Below are positions 1-7,758 of a DNA stretch of 52,295 nucleotides, piece by piece. Position 1 is the stretch's first letter. Each line of letters begins with the position of its first letter. Under the pieces are notes generated by a model, which worked only from the letters and a program-made list of their open reading frames with translations, searched no databases and was not told the origin of the DNA. The DNA is from Arcobacter sp. GTDB lineage: Bacteria > Campylobacterota > Campylobacteria > Campylobacterales > Arcobacteraceae. Location of the stretch: contig QKDL01000080.1 in assembly GCA_003252105.1 (NCBI GenBank), forward strand, positions 1 through 52,295, written 5' to 3'. The position numbers and the translations under genes were made by a program.

Positions 1-519
1 AATCTCATCAAGCTCTTGAACAAATCCTAAATCTAACATCTTATCAGCTTCATCTAAAACAAAATATTCAATAGTGCTTAAATCAATCTGTTTTTTACTT
101 ATGATATCAAGCAGTCTTCCAGAAGTAGCAACTACAATATCACAACCTTTTTGTATCTTTAAAAGTTGATCTCCTATTTTCTCTCCACCAATAACTGAAA
201 CAATACTAGGTTGCTTTGAAAAATATTCACTTAAGGTTGAAAAAGTTTGGGCAATTTGTAGGGTCAATTCCCTTGTGGGAGCCAAAACTAGAACTTTTAT
301 CTTTGCTTTTTTCTCAGACTTATTTTCTTTTAGTGCTTCTAGTATGGGGATTACAAAACTAGCTGTTTTTCCACTTCCAGTTTTTGCTTGTGCCATAATA
401 TCTTGTTTTGTTTTTACAAGAGGTATTACTTTTGTTTGTATAGGAGTTGGTGTTTTATAGTTACTTTTTTCTAGTGCTTTTGTAAGTTCTGAAGATAAAT
501 TAAATATATCAAATGACAA
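1..519 (-). CDS. DEAD-box RNA helicase, N-terminal part (runs off the left edge)
   Basis: ATP-dependent RNA helicase that would unwind structured RNA in ribosome assembly or mRNA decay. Only the first 173 codons are present; the 3' part lies beyond base 1. Reading leftward, the Q-motif (YKTPTPIQ) is at residues 21-28, motif I (AQAKTGSGKT) at 43-52, motif Ia (APTRELT) about 90, and motif II VLDEAD at 154-159. The order and spacing are those of RhlE-like bacterial DEAD-box proteins. The start is a TTG at 519 preceded by AAGGAATTAT; no in-frame ATG fits better. The family call is certain; which paralogue (RhlE, DeaD, RhlB) cannot be told from this portion. Confidence 0.93.
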   Translation of the reverse strand, partial: MSFDIFNLSSELTKALEKSNYKTPTPIQTKVIPLVKTKQDIMAQAKTGSGKTASFVIPILEALKENKSEKKAKIKVLVLAPTRELTLQIAQTFSTLSEYFSKQPSIVSVIGGEKIGDQLLKIQKGCDIVVATSGRLLDIISKKQIDLSTIEYFVLDEADKMLDLGFVQELDEI

Positions 520-714
520 ATAATTCCTTTTTGTTTATTATATAAAGAAATCTCTTAATAGCTATAATTCTTTATATAAATTTTCAAGAAACTAAATTTA
601 AGTCATTCTCTTTTTTATAAAATATCATATCGTAACTTCTTAACTTCCCATTAAGATAATGAATAGTTTTATTCTTTACAAAATGGGAAATTCTCTTAAA
701 AACTTTTTATTATC

Positions 715-2049
715 CTAACGCATTTGAAAGATTTCTTGATGAAAATGTTTTGAATCTAATCCATTTGCAATAAAATCCTCTTTTAGTGTTTGACCAAATC
801 CTTGAGGACCACAAAACCAAATACTAGATGATTTCCAATCAGGAACTTCTGAACGTATTTGTTCGGCTGATAATCTTTTGTCTTTTCCACTTACTAAAAT
901 ATGAATATTCACACCTGCTTCTTTTGCATCTTTTTTTAATTGCTCTATTGCAGTTTCTTCAAACTCTGCAGTTGGATGAAAAAGGTCAACGTTTATATTT
1001 TTAGGCGATTGTTTTCTTTGTTTTAGTTTAGCTATAAAAGGAGTAATACCAATACCAGCACCTACCCAAATTTGATGTTCTTGTTCATCTTTAAAATCAA
1101 AACATCCATAAGGACCTTCAACTGTAAGATTCATACCCTCTTTTAGTTTATCTTTTAATCTACTTGTATGGTCACCTAAAGCTTTTGTTATAAAAACTAA
1201 TTCTTTCTTATCATCCCATGCTGATGCAATAGTATAAGGGTGTGCCCCTTCACTTTTATCTACAGTTACATAAGCAAACTGCCCTGCCTCATGCCCTTTC
1301 CAGTTTTCGTCCATAGTAATAGTTGTTTCTAAAACTTTTAAATTAGGATAATAATTTAGTTTAGATACAGTTCCTTGTGCTTTACGAGAAGCTCCAATTT
1401 TTCCTGTTAAAGTTAATATTGCAGAGATAGTTCCTCCAAGTAGCATAAAAGCCATAATCCAACCAACAGGCTGTGCCCAATATTCAAATTTCATAAGTAC
1501 AATAGTATGATAAACCAATACTAAATATGAGATAGCAATCAACTTATGTGTTTTTACAAACCAATGGTAAGGAAAATATTTAATTAAAGCTAAAACTATA
1601 AGAACAATTGCACCATAAAATGCCCATTCTCCTACACTTTCTGCAAGTCCTCTTTGGCTACGAAAGAAACTCTCAATTTCACTTAATTCTCTTCCTGAAC
1701 CTGCTTTTCTAACTGGTTTTTCTAACCAGCCCCAGCCAACCATCCATTTTGTACCTTGTGCCATCCACCAGTGAGATATTGCAAAAATTGCAGCTGTTAT
1801 ACCAAGCCATTTGTGAAGACGATACATTTTGTCTAAACCATCTAAATATGGCTCAATCCACTTTAATCTTAGGGCAAGTAACATAGCAACACTCATAAGT
1901 GACATTGCTATCACACCACTATATTGTACAAATACTGCACGAAATGAAAAATAAGTGAATGGTTCAGGAGCTAAAGTATCAGCCAAAAACCAAACAATTG
2001 TTAATATTAATAATAAAATTATAAATAGAATTTTACTGTTTTTCATCAT
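715..2049 (-). CDS. Ferric reductase-like transmembrane flavocytochrome
   Basis: Membrane protein predicted to pass electrons from NAD(P)H through FAD and transmembrane haem to an acceptor outside the cytoplasm, such as ferric iron or oxygen. The N-terminal half (about residues 1-215) has six or so hydrophobic helices with paired histidines (RLHKWLGI, ISHWW, KTHKLIAI, VYHTIV) suited to bis-haem ligation. The C-terminal half is a ferredoxin-NADP reductase-like module: HPYTIAS for FAD binding, GPYG, GAGIGITPF for the nicotinamide nucleotide and a terminal FCGPQGF. The 444-residue length fits the ferric reductase/NADPH-oxidase-like family. It stands alone, with about 150 bases before the next gene. 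The acceptor is not deducible from sequence. Confidence 0.88.
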   Translation of the reverse strand: MMKNSKILFIILLLILTIVWFLADTLAPEPFTYFSFRAVFVQYSGVIAMSLMSVAMLLALRLKWIEPYLDGLDKMYRLHKWLGITAAIFAISHWWMAQGTKWMVGWGWLEKPVRKAGSGRELSEIESFFRSQRGLAESVGEWAFYGAIVLIVLALIKYFPYHWFVKTHKLIAISYLVLVYHTIVLMKFEYWAQPVGWIMAFMLLGGTISAILTLTGKIGASRKAQGTVSKLNYYPNLKVLETTITMDENWKGHEAGQFAYVTVDKSEGAHPYTIASAWDDKKELVFITKALGDHTSRLKDKLKEGMNLTVEGPYGCFDFKDEQEHQIWVGAGIGITPFIAKLKQRKQSPKNINVDLFHPTAEFEETAIEQLKKDAKEAGVNIHILVSGKDKRLSAEQIRSEVPDWKSSSIWFCGPQGFGQTLKEDFIANGLDSKHFHQEIFQMR

Positions 2050-2196
2050 ATCCTCTTTTTAGTTTATATAAATATTGATTATTTATTGAGAATCTATTTT
2101 ATAGTAATTTGCCTTAGGTACTATTTTGAGGAATTGCAAAAAATAATATATTTAATAAAAAAGATAAATTGTAATACTAACTTATGATTTAAATAG

Positions 2197-2544
2197 TTAT
2201 TCACCATTTAAAACAGATATAACAGTAGATCTACTCGTTTTAAGTTCTTGCATTATTTTACTAATATTTATATCACCATTGTCTGTATAGTACTCTTCAT
2301 CATCAAGCATTCGTAAAATTTCATCCTTTTTATCAAGTATCTCTTGGGAAGTTTGTCTTTTTTGAAAAGTAAAATCCTCATCACTCATGGTTTTCATAGC
2401 TTCCAAATCTCTTTTGATAGTAGGAACAGTAACTTTAAGCTCTTTTGCTAACTCTTTAGGATCATCAATACCATTTGAGAGTAGTTCTTTTATAGCAATT
2501 CGTCTGATTTTTATTTTTTTTCTTCGGTGATATGAGATTTTCAT
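2197..2544 (-). CDS. Small helix-turn-helix protein, function unknown
   Basis: A 115-residue basic protein I do not recognise as a named family. The start is rich in Lys and Arg. Residues about 27-51 form a plausible helix-turn-helix (DDPKELAKELKVTVPTIKRD), and the C-terminal 25 residues (ISKIMQELKTSRSTVISVLN) look like a second one, so it may bind DNA through two winged-helix-like units. There is no signal peptide or membrane segment. It is monocistronic and separated from its neighbours by non-coding DNA on both sides. A transcriptional regulator is the likely role; the target is unknown. Confidence 0.7.
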   Translation of the reverse strand: MKISYHRRKKIKIRRIAIKELLSNGIDDPKELAKELKVTVPTIKRDLEAMKTMSDEDFTFQKRQTSQEILDKKDEILRMLDDEEYYTDNGDINISKIMQELKTSRSTVISVLNGE

Positions 2545-2947
2545 TGAGGGTATTTTACTTTAAAAAAATGCAATTTGCAATAAGATAAGTTATTTAAAAA
2601 GTTGGCTATGAGTTCCTATAAAAATAGATTAAAATATTTAATCATCTTTTCAAACTGAGAATTAGAAAGATTCGCTTTTTTAAATCACTAATAAACTTTT
2701 TATGCTGAAAAAGTTGCATCAGTTTTTCAACTCATCTAAATCTAATTTTTCAACATTTTTAAAAGTAAAGATTCAACCTCTAGGGTGTTATTTTAAAGAG
2801 AAAGTTTAAATAAAATAATACAAAAAATCTATAAATTATATTCATATAGATAAAATAGCCTATTTTATTATTTAATAACTAAGATAAAAGTATAATCCAA
2901 AGAATTATAAATCTAATCATTTATAATCTTTAAAAAAGGACTACCTA
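2545..2947. other. 403-bp non-coding gap with PLD-gene promoter region and a repeat copy
   Basis: No convincing gene lies here. The sequence contains one copy of a 38-bp repeat (2760-2797, listed separately), a small hairpin near 2702-2735 (arms TGAAAAA/TTTTTCA), and on the + strand two TATAAT hexamers at 2891-2896 and 2922-2927 that are candidate -10 elements for the phospholipase D family gene starting at 2948. Upstream sequence is too A/T-rich to choose a -35. Confidence 0.5.
2760..2797 (+). repeat. Direct repeat copy A flanking the PLD gene
   Basis: About 38 bp beginning TAAAAGTAAAGATTCAACCT. It aligns with 4508-4544 in the same orientation with roughly 80 percent identity over the whole length. 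The two copies sit on either side of the phospholipase D family gene. They could be insertion scars, a dispersed Campylobacterota repeat, or a conserved regulatory element. Confidence 0.5.
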
Positions 2948-4471
2948 TTGCAAACTTTTTCTAAATTAACTAAACTATATATAATCATATTTACATTTTT
3001 TATTTTTAGTAATAGCTTATTTGCTTCTATAATAGATAATTGTAGCTCTAATAAAGATGATTTGATGTTATCTCATTATCTAAAAGATGTAGAGACTAAA
3101 ATGAAAATTAAAACTGGTGTTTACGTACTAGAACAAGGAATCGAAGCTATGTTATCTCGTGCATGGCTTGTAAAAAAAGCACAAAAAACTATTGATGTAC
3201 AATATTTTATTTTCTCAACTGATAATATAGGTTTAATAGCCACAAACTATTTAATCCAAGCAGCAAATAGAGGAGTCAAAGTCAGAGTACTTGTAGATGA
3301 TATTATGGTTGAGGCTAGTGGTGAAGATCTATTAAAAATAGCATCCCATAAAAATATCGAAATAAAAATCTATAACCCAATGGCAAATATTGGCAAAAAC
3401 ATTTTTGATAAAATCATAAATCTAAGCACAGATTTTCATAAACTAAACCAAAGAATGCATAATAAAACATTTACAGTTGATGGTCAAGTTTCAATTACAG
3501 GTGGAAGAAATATAGCAGATGAGTATTTTGGATATGACCATAAATATAATTTTCGTGATAGAGATGTGTTATTAGTAGGTGGTATTACAAAAAATATCCA
3601 AAAATCTTTTGATGAGTTTTGGGAAAATAGTTTAAGTGTAAAAATAGAAGATTTGATAAAAAGTAATAATCCCCAAACTAAAACACCTATTTTTACAAAA
3701 CTAAACGAATATGCATGTAATCCAAAAAATTTTGTACCCTCTGTTAGAAAAAAGATAAACGATATTCCAAAAGCTATCAAAGAGATTCAAGAAGAGAAAA
3801 AAATACAATGGCTTGATAATGTTGAGTATATATCAGATATACCAGGTAAGAATACTGCAAATAAATTTTTAGCAGGTGGAGGTGTATCTACAGATAGACT
3901 TATTTCATTATTAAAATCAAGTAAAAAATCTGTATATATACAAAGTCCCTATTTGATAACTACTAAAAAAACAAGAGAAATATTAAAAACTCTTACGCAA
4001 AAAGGGATAAAAATAAAAATCTTAACCAATAGTTTAGCCTCAACAGATAACCTTGAAGCCTTCAATGGTTACCAAAGAGATAGAGAAGAACTACTTAAAA
4101 CAGGAATTGAAATATATGAGTTTAAACCTGATGCAAAAATAAGACAAAAAATCATGTCAGAAGTTATGCAAAACCAACTAAAAAAAGCTCCAATATTTGG
4201 ACTACATGCAAAATCTATAGTTGTAGATGATGAAATAAGTGTAATAGGAACATATAACATCGACCCAAGAAGTGCAAACCTAAACACAGAAAATTTTGTA
4301 ATCATCCCTTCTAAAAAAATAGCAAAAGAGATTAAATCTGGAATGGCAGAAGAGATGAAAGAGGAAAATGCTTGGAAAATATCTCTAAAATGGAATCCAG
4401 ACAGTAAAGTGGATTTAGTAAAAAGAGTTAAGGTGAAAATTAGAAGAGTAGTTCCGAAAAGTATTTTGTAA
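2948..4471 (+). CDS. Exported phospholipase D family protein (cardiolipin-synthase-like)
   Basis: A 507-residue two-domain PLD-superfamily enzyme; these transfer or hydrolyse phosphodiester head groups, usually of phospholipids. Two HKD motifs are visible: HNKTFTVD at about residue 170 followed by GGRNIADEYFG, and HAKSIVVDD at about 419 followed by GTYNIDPRS. A hydrophobic N-terminus (about residues 8-26, ending SNSLFA) is a signal peptide or anchor, so the catalytic part is probably periplasmic. The start is TTG at 2948 with AAAAAGGA seven bases upstream. The closest functional class is cardiolipin synthase C or a PLD lipase, but the substrate is unproven. It sits just beyond the far end of the integron cassette array, between two copies of a direct repeat. 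Confidence 0.88.
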   Translation: MQTFSKLTKLYIIIFTFFIFSNSLFASIIDNCSSNKDDLMLSHYLKDVETKMKIKTGVYVLEQGIEAMLSRAWLVKKAQKTIDVQYFIFSTDNIGLIATNYLIQAANRGVKVRVLVDDIMVEASGEDLLKIASHKNIEIKIYNPMANIGKNIFDKIINLSTDFHKLNQRMHNKTFTVDGQVSITGGRNIADEYFGYDHKYNFRDRDVLLVGGITKNIQKSFDEFWENSLSVKIEDLIKSNNPQTKTPIFTKLNEYACNPKNFVPSVRKKINDIPKAIKEIQEEKKIQWLDNVEYISDIPGKNTANKFLAGGGVSTDRLISLLKSSKKSVYIQSPYLITTKKTREILKTLTQKGIKIKILTNSLASTDNLEAFNGYQRDREELLKTGIEIYEFKPDAKIRQKIMSEVMQNQLKKAPIFGLHAKSIVVDDEISVIGTYNIDPRSANLNTENFVIIPSKKIAKEIKSGMAEEMKEENAWKISLKWNPDSKVDLVKRVKVKIRRVVPKSIL

Positions 4472-4507
4472 ACAGATTTTTTAGTATAAATTTTGTGATT
4501 GTTAGAT

Positions 4508-4544
4508 TAAAAGTGGAGATTCATGCTCTGGTGTATTATTTCAA
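4508..4544 (+). repeat. Direct repeat copy B flanking the PLD gene
   Basis: About 37 bp beginning TAAAAGTGGAGATTCATGCT, similar to 2760-2797 in the same orientation. It abuts the decayed terminal attC of the cassette array, so the repeat may mark the junction between array and ancestral chromosome. Confidence 0.5.
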
Positions 4545-4550
4545 TGTTTT

Positions 4551-4557
4551 GTTAAGA
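4551..4557 (-). repeat. Decayed terminal attC (R'' half only)
   Basis: Reading leftward, TCTTAAC followed by AAAACATTG resembles the R''-L'' half of the neighbouring attC sites (TCCTAACAAAACCTTG in attC5). One base differs from the TCCTAAC expected from the leading core of cassette 6. No matching R' box is found about 69 or 131 bp further left, and no palindromic arms are visible, so the site looks truncated. It overlaps the direct repeat at 4508-4544. Confidence 0.6.
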
Positions 4558-4559
4558 AT

Positions 4560-4883
4560 TTAAAATCCATGAAAATACTTTAGCCAAGATGATGCAGTAA
4601 AACCTAAAAAAGCAAATATACCTGCTAATGCAATTATTCCATTTATTTCAAAACCAAAAAATATTGCTAATATAATACCAAATATAGCTCCTCCAAGTAT
4701 TTGAAATAGCCATGGTTTCTTAAAAGCTTTTGGTTCTATTTCAGGAGCTAAAACAAGACCAATAAAAAGACCCATAACAAAAACATAAATTAATCTACTC
4801 CAATCTCCAAAATAAAAAATTAAAGATAAAATTGAAAAAAGAGATGCAACAATTAAACTTGTGTAAAGTGTTACTTTTATCAT
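4560..4883 (-). CDS. Cassette 6: small integral membrane protein, unknown function
   Basis: A 107-residue, strongly hydrophobic protein with three or four likely transmembrane segments: about residues 6-26, 30-46, 60-77 and 82-98. The only marked polar stretch is APEIEPKAFKKPW near residue 46. I do not recognise the family. It is the last gene of the integron array. Its AGGA ribosome-binding sequence comes from the cassette's own leading core site (TTAGGA), 11 bases before the ATG. Small membrane proteins are frequent among integron cassettes; no role can be assigned. Confidence 0.75.
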   Translation of the reverse strand: MIKVTLYTSLIVASLFSILSLIFYFGDWSRLIYVFVMGLFIGLVLAPEIEPKAFKKPWLFQILGGAIFGIILAIFFGFEINGIIALAGIFAFLGFTASSWLKYFHGF

Positions 4884-4893
4884 CTACTTGTAT

Positions 4894-5027
4894 TCCTAAC
4901 GTTTGACTTGAAAAACAAGGGTATGATACCACTTAATTATTTCAAATTTCATTTTAGCTTTTTTGTTCTAAAAAGTTTGAAATAACCGCAGTATACCCTT
5001 GTTTTTCTTTCCAAGGTTTTGTTAGGA
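4894..5027 (-). repeat. attC5 recombination site (134 bp)
   Basis: On the minus strand it begins with R'' TCCTAAC (5027-5021) and ends with R' GTTAGGA (4900-4894). A perfect 15-bp outer stem pairs GAAAAACAAGGGTAT with ATACCCTTGTTTTTC, and a perfect 10-bp inner stem pairs TTATTTCAAA with TTTGAAATAA. The sequence TGCGG sits between stems, as in the shorter sites. Length and build resemble the long Vibrio-type attC sites. Confidence 0.92.
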
Positions 5028-5029
5028 GC

Positions 5030-5350
5030 TTAATCTCCTCCACCTCCGCCATCACTACCGTCACTGCCTCCAAATCCACCGTCGTTTCCACCTGATTGTG
5101 AAGTTGTATAATATTCCCAAAATGCATAAACCATAACTTCATTTCCATCTTTATCTTTATGGTATCTTGCATATTTATCTAATTTTCTCAATTCAATTAC
5201 TGCACCAACAATTGGTACAAATATAATAAAAAGTATTTTTTTTATTTTTTCCTCTGTAGAATATAATATATCTTCATTAGCAACAACCACCATTGCAGAA
5301 AATTGAAGTAAAATAACTAATGCAATTGGCAAAATCCAAATATATTCCAT
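5030..5350 (-). CDS. Cassette 5: small two-helix membrane protein with Gly-rich tail
   Basis: A 106-residue protein with two transmembrane segments (about residues 4-23 and 37-54) separated by a short charged loop, then a polar domain and a low-complexity Gly/Asp/Ser tail (about residues 87-106). The hydrophobic hairpin resembles the PLDc_N-type N-terminal membrane module, but no catalytic domain follows. The AGGAG Shine-Dalgarno sequence is formed by the core site at the cassette boundary (GTTAGGAG), eight bases before the ATG. The stop codon lies just before the R'' box. Function is unknown; the PLDc_N similarity is tentative. Confidence 0.75.
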   Translation of the reverse strand: MEYIWILPIALVILLQFSAMVVVANEDILYSTEEKIKKILFIIFVPIVGAVIELRKLDKYARYHKDKDGNEVMVYAFWEYYTTSQSGGNDGGFGGSDGSDGGGGGD

Positions 5351-5357
5351 AATATAC

Positions 5358-5488
5358 TCCTAACGTTTGAATTAAGTGGACGAGGGTATTTAACCACTTG
5401 ATTATTTGAATTACATTCTAGCTTTCTTAGGCTTTAAAGCTTAAATTATCGCAAGTATCCCCTTGTTCACTTCTAGGATTTGTTAGCT
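5358..5488 (-). repeat. attC4 recombination site (131 bp)
   Basis: On the minus strand R'' is AGCTAAC (5488-5482) and R' is GTTAGGA (5364-5358). Imperfect arms pair GAAGTGAACAAGGGGATA with TACCCTCGTCCACTT. The TTGCG motif between arms matches the other sites. R'' is the exact complement of the leading core of cassette 4 (GTTAGCT). Confidence 0.9.
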
Positions 5489-5941
5489 AGGCTTATACTC
5501 CAAAGTTACTTCAGTAGTATCAATACTGTTTAACTCTGGTTTATAATATATTGATTTACCTTTAATAGTTTTAGAATCACTATCAGAAAAGTCCAATACC
5601 ATAGTTCCACCATTTGTTAAAGGATTATTTATATCTTCAAAAGTAAATATAATGGAATTTCTAAGAATTTTACCTGTATATTTATATCTCCGTTCAATAC
5701 TTTCTCCTCTTCTATTTTTGTCTAAAGCAGATTCTCCAATAATATTGATACCATTTTGTGTAAATTTAATTATGCCAGAGTGTGTAGTTTCATTGTTATA
5801 GAATACTTTCCAATCGCCATCTAATCTTGTTCCTTGATAAATTGATGCTTTATATTTTGGCCAAAGCCAATCTTTAATTATTAAACTTATAAGTAAAAAT
5901 ATAAAACTGGATATTACTCCAATTATAATTCCTTCAATCAT
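5483..5941 (-). CDS. Cassette 4: membrane-anchored beta-rich protein
   Basis: A 152-residue protein with one N-terminal transmembrane helix (about residues 3-24), then a soluble domain with alternating hydrophobic and polar strands: LDGDWKVFY, HSGIIKFTQNGINIIGES, RRYKYTGKI, IIFTFED, TMVLDFS, IKGKSIYY, EVTLEY. The GDW...Y opening and the strand pattern suggest a lipocalin-like or other small beta-barrel. Membrane-anchored beta-barrels of this size occur among defence effectors (for example Cap15 of CBASS), but I see no signature that fixes this, and no cyclase is in the array. GAGGAG lies upstream of the ATG. The stop codon overlaps the R'' box of attC4. Confidence 0.75.
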   Translation of the reverse strand: MIEGIIIGVISSFIFLLISLIIKDWLWPKYKASIYQGTRLDGDWKVFYNNETTHSGIIKFTQNGINIIGESALDKNRRGESIERRYKYTGKILRNSIIFTFEDINNPLTNGGTMVLDFSDSDSKTIKGKSIYYKPELNSIDTTEVTLEYKPS

Positions 5942-5965
5942 AAAATCTCCTCATTATATTTTATT

Positions 5966-6034
5966 AGCTAACGGTTGAAGTGAGTTAATAAATTTCCCGC
6001 AGGGTAATTTATTGGCTCATCTGATTTGTTATAC
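5966..6034 (-). repeat. attC3 recombination site (69 bp)
   Basis: On the minus strand R'' is GTATAAC (6034-6028) and R' is GTTAGCT (5972-5966). Inner arms AATAAATT and AATTTATT flank a CCCTGCGGG-type loop shared with attC1 and attC2. R'' is the exact complement of the leading core of cassette 3 (GTTATAC). Confidence 0.92.
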
Positions 6035-7084
6035 ACTTCTTCTGTATTTATCAAATAAATTTCTAAATTTAGCTGTAAACGATATACAAGTTTGATATTC
6101 TTCCTCTGTAATAGTTCCAATATATTTATTATTTATACTATTATCCAAAAGTGGTATTAAAAAACTTGCGTGCTTCATATATTTAATAATAGCATTGTAA
6201 GCAATATTATTATACTCCCAATAGTCAAATGGCTCAGCTTCTATTTTCCTCGTAAGCACCATATTTTTAATATCTCTACTTGTACTCTTAATTTTCAATC
6301 CGACATTCATTTTATAATGTTCATCTTCTTGGAAGCTTTTGTCATCCGTTGTTTTGTCAAGAGCATAGATTGACCCAGCAAGTTTCCCGATTGAAATATA
6401 AAAGTTTTTTTCTGAACTGAACATGTTTAATATTTTCTTATTTTCAATTGCTATCTCTTTAGCTTTAAACCACTCTTTTTCTCTTCTCTTTGACTTAGTT
6501 ATTCGTTGAATATCAGATACTTCATAACCTAACAACTGAAGAAATTTATAATTTGACATTCTTCTTGTCCTTAATACTGCACTTTCTGAATAAAAATTTT
6601 CTAATAATTCATCTGTTGAAACTACACCATATTGTAAATTAGTATTATTTTTATATACTAAATAACTATAGGCTGATATTTTGTCATTTGAAATAACTAA
6701 TAATTCATGTGTGTCAGCAAGTGAATAAACGAATAGTTCTCCTTCATCAAAAGGAAATTTATTTAGTTCCTCATACACTTCACTATTTGAGATATTAAGA
6801 GTAAGCTCTTGCAAGTACCCATCTGTAATATATTGATTAACAACACTTACTAATTCTGGATTAAAGTTATCAATAGAAGAAATATCTTTGGGTATATAAA
6901 CATTAATTTGACGAGTATGTAAATTACATAATATTGAATTTAATTCATTTTTTTGATGTAACTCTATAATAACATCTGAATCAAAAATAATTCCATTAGG
7001 TGCTATATTTAATATTTCATTTGCTTCGATAGTTTTTCCTTTGTATAACGTTTGAGTTGAGAAATATTTGAGCCGCAGGGTCAA
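6029..7084 (-). CDS. Cassette 3: PIN-domain protein lacking a normal start codon
   Basis: The first ~145 residues after the attC-encoded leader look like a PIN ribonuclease fold: IIFDSDVIIEL (first acidic site), FPFDEGELFVYSLA (second acidic cluster), LLVISNDKISAY (third), then GVVSTDELL. About 160 residues of unknown C-terminal domain follow. PIN domains usually cut RNA and often act as toxins, but no antitoxin gene shares the cassette. The only in-frame standard start is TTG at 7084, inside attC2, with GGAG eight bases upstream; it would add 18 attC-encoded residues. The likely original start lies inside the cassette at 7030, where an ATC follows AAAGGAAAAACT; this may be an ATG lost by mutation. 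The PIN call is by motif pattern. Confidence 0.7.
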   Translation of the reverse strand: MTLRLKYFSTQTLYKGKTIEANEILNIAPNGIIFDSDVIIELHQKNELNSILCNLHTRQINVYIPKDISSIDNFNPELVSVVNQYITDGYLQELTLNISNSEVYEELNKFPFDEGELFVYSLADTHELLVISNDKISAYSYLVYKNNTNLQYGVVSTDELLENFYSESAVLRTRRMSNYKFLQLLGYEVSDIQRITKSKRREKEWFKAKEIAIENKKILNMFSSEKNFYISIGKLAGSIYALDKTTDDKSFQEDEHYKMNVGLKIKSTSRDIKNMVLTRKIEAEPFDYWEYNNIAYNAIIKYMKHASFLIPLLDNSINNKYIGTITEEEYQTCISFTAKFRNLFDKYRRSV

Positions 7085-7111
7085 ATATTTCTCTCCAATG
7101 TTTTGTTATAC
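7043..7111 (-). repeat. attC2 recombination site (69 bp)
   Basis: On the minus strand R'' is GTATAAC (7111-7105) and R' is GTTATAC (7049-7043). A perfect 13-bp stem (GAGAAATATTTGA, 7059-7071, with 7081-7093) encloses the 9-base loop GCCGCAGGG. The leftward strand also carries GGAG followed by an in-frame TTG that may start the downstream PIN gene. Confidence 0.94.
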
Positions 7112-7728
7112 TATTTTCGTAGTTCATTAATAACATCTTTTAGATCATCATGAAAGCCTTGAATATAAAATATGAGAAGCGAGAATGTTTCAAATAGACC
7201 TTTTGCTGTTGTAACAACATCTAAAATTTGTTGACTTGTATAGCTTAATTTATTGTGCATAAAACTAGCTCTTAAATATTCACCTTTTCCATGACTAAAT
7301 AATGAAAAATTTTCATAGCTAGCTAATTTGGATTTTGTAAATTGTTGAAATACACCATTAAATTTTGCTCCAGATTTATCTGTATGTTGTTCAAGTTTTT
7401 TTACCATATCAAAAAACTTTGGAAATTGCTTTTTATCATCTACAAAATCTAAAATTTTTGTATTTTTTTCTTTTTCAATAAATTCGAGATAAAAACTTTT
7501 AACATAAAGTTCAAGCATTGTTCTTAATAACAAAATAGCAGAACTAAAATGATTATTATTGATTAAAATGAAGAATGATTCATAGTGAGAACAAAACATT
7601 GTGTAGTAGGTATGATTAATCTTTGTATAGTCATCATCTAAAGATAGTGTTTTGGTATCAAGAATTTCATGAATTAAAACAAAATTCTTATCTATTATCT
7701 GCATTAACTCTTTCAATTTTTCATTCAT
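7111..7728 (-). CDS. Cassette 2, second gene: DUF6988/DUF5677-like helical protein
   Basis: A 205-residue, mostly alpha-helical cytoplasmic protein. The segment SAILLLRTMLELYVKSFYLE (about residues 62-81) matches the 'RxxxExxV/Y' core of DUF6988/DUF5677-type proteins, and the later SHGKG and FIYxQGF-like helices fit too. These families resemble HEPN proteins and are common in accessory DNA, but the biochemical role is not established. It is the distal gene of a two-gene cassette, 30 bases after the repeat protein, with AAAGGAAAATT before the ATG. The TAG stop overlaps the R'' box of attC2. Confidence 0.75.
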   Translation of the reverse strand: MNEKLKELMQIIDKNFVLIHEILDTKTLSLDDDYTKINHTYYTMFCSHYESFFILINNNHFSSAILLLRTMLELYVKSFYLEFIEKEKNTKILDFVDDKKQFPKFFDMVKKLEQHTDKSGAKFNGVFQQFTKSKLASYENFSLFSHGKGEYLRASFMHNKLSYTSQQILDVVTTAKGLFETFSLLIFYIQGFHDDLKDVINELRK

Positions 7729-7758
7729 AATTTTCCTTTTAAGAATTTACTATAGGTG

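Noticed and set aside
4954..5172. A 72-residue leftward frame across attC5 and cassette 5
   Set aside because: It runs through the attC stem and the Gly-rich tail of the real cassette gene in another frame.
5483..5941. Cap15-type CBASS effector
   Set aside because: One TM plus a beta-rich domain is suggestive, but no CD-NTase is in the array and no specific motif was recognised.
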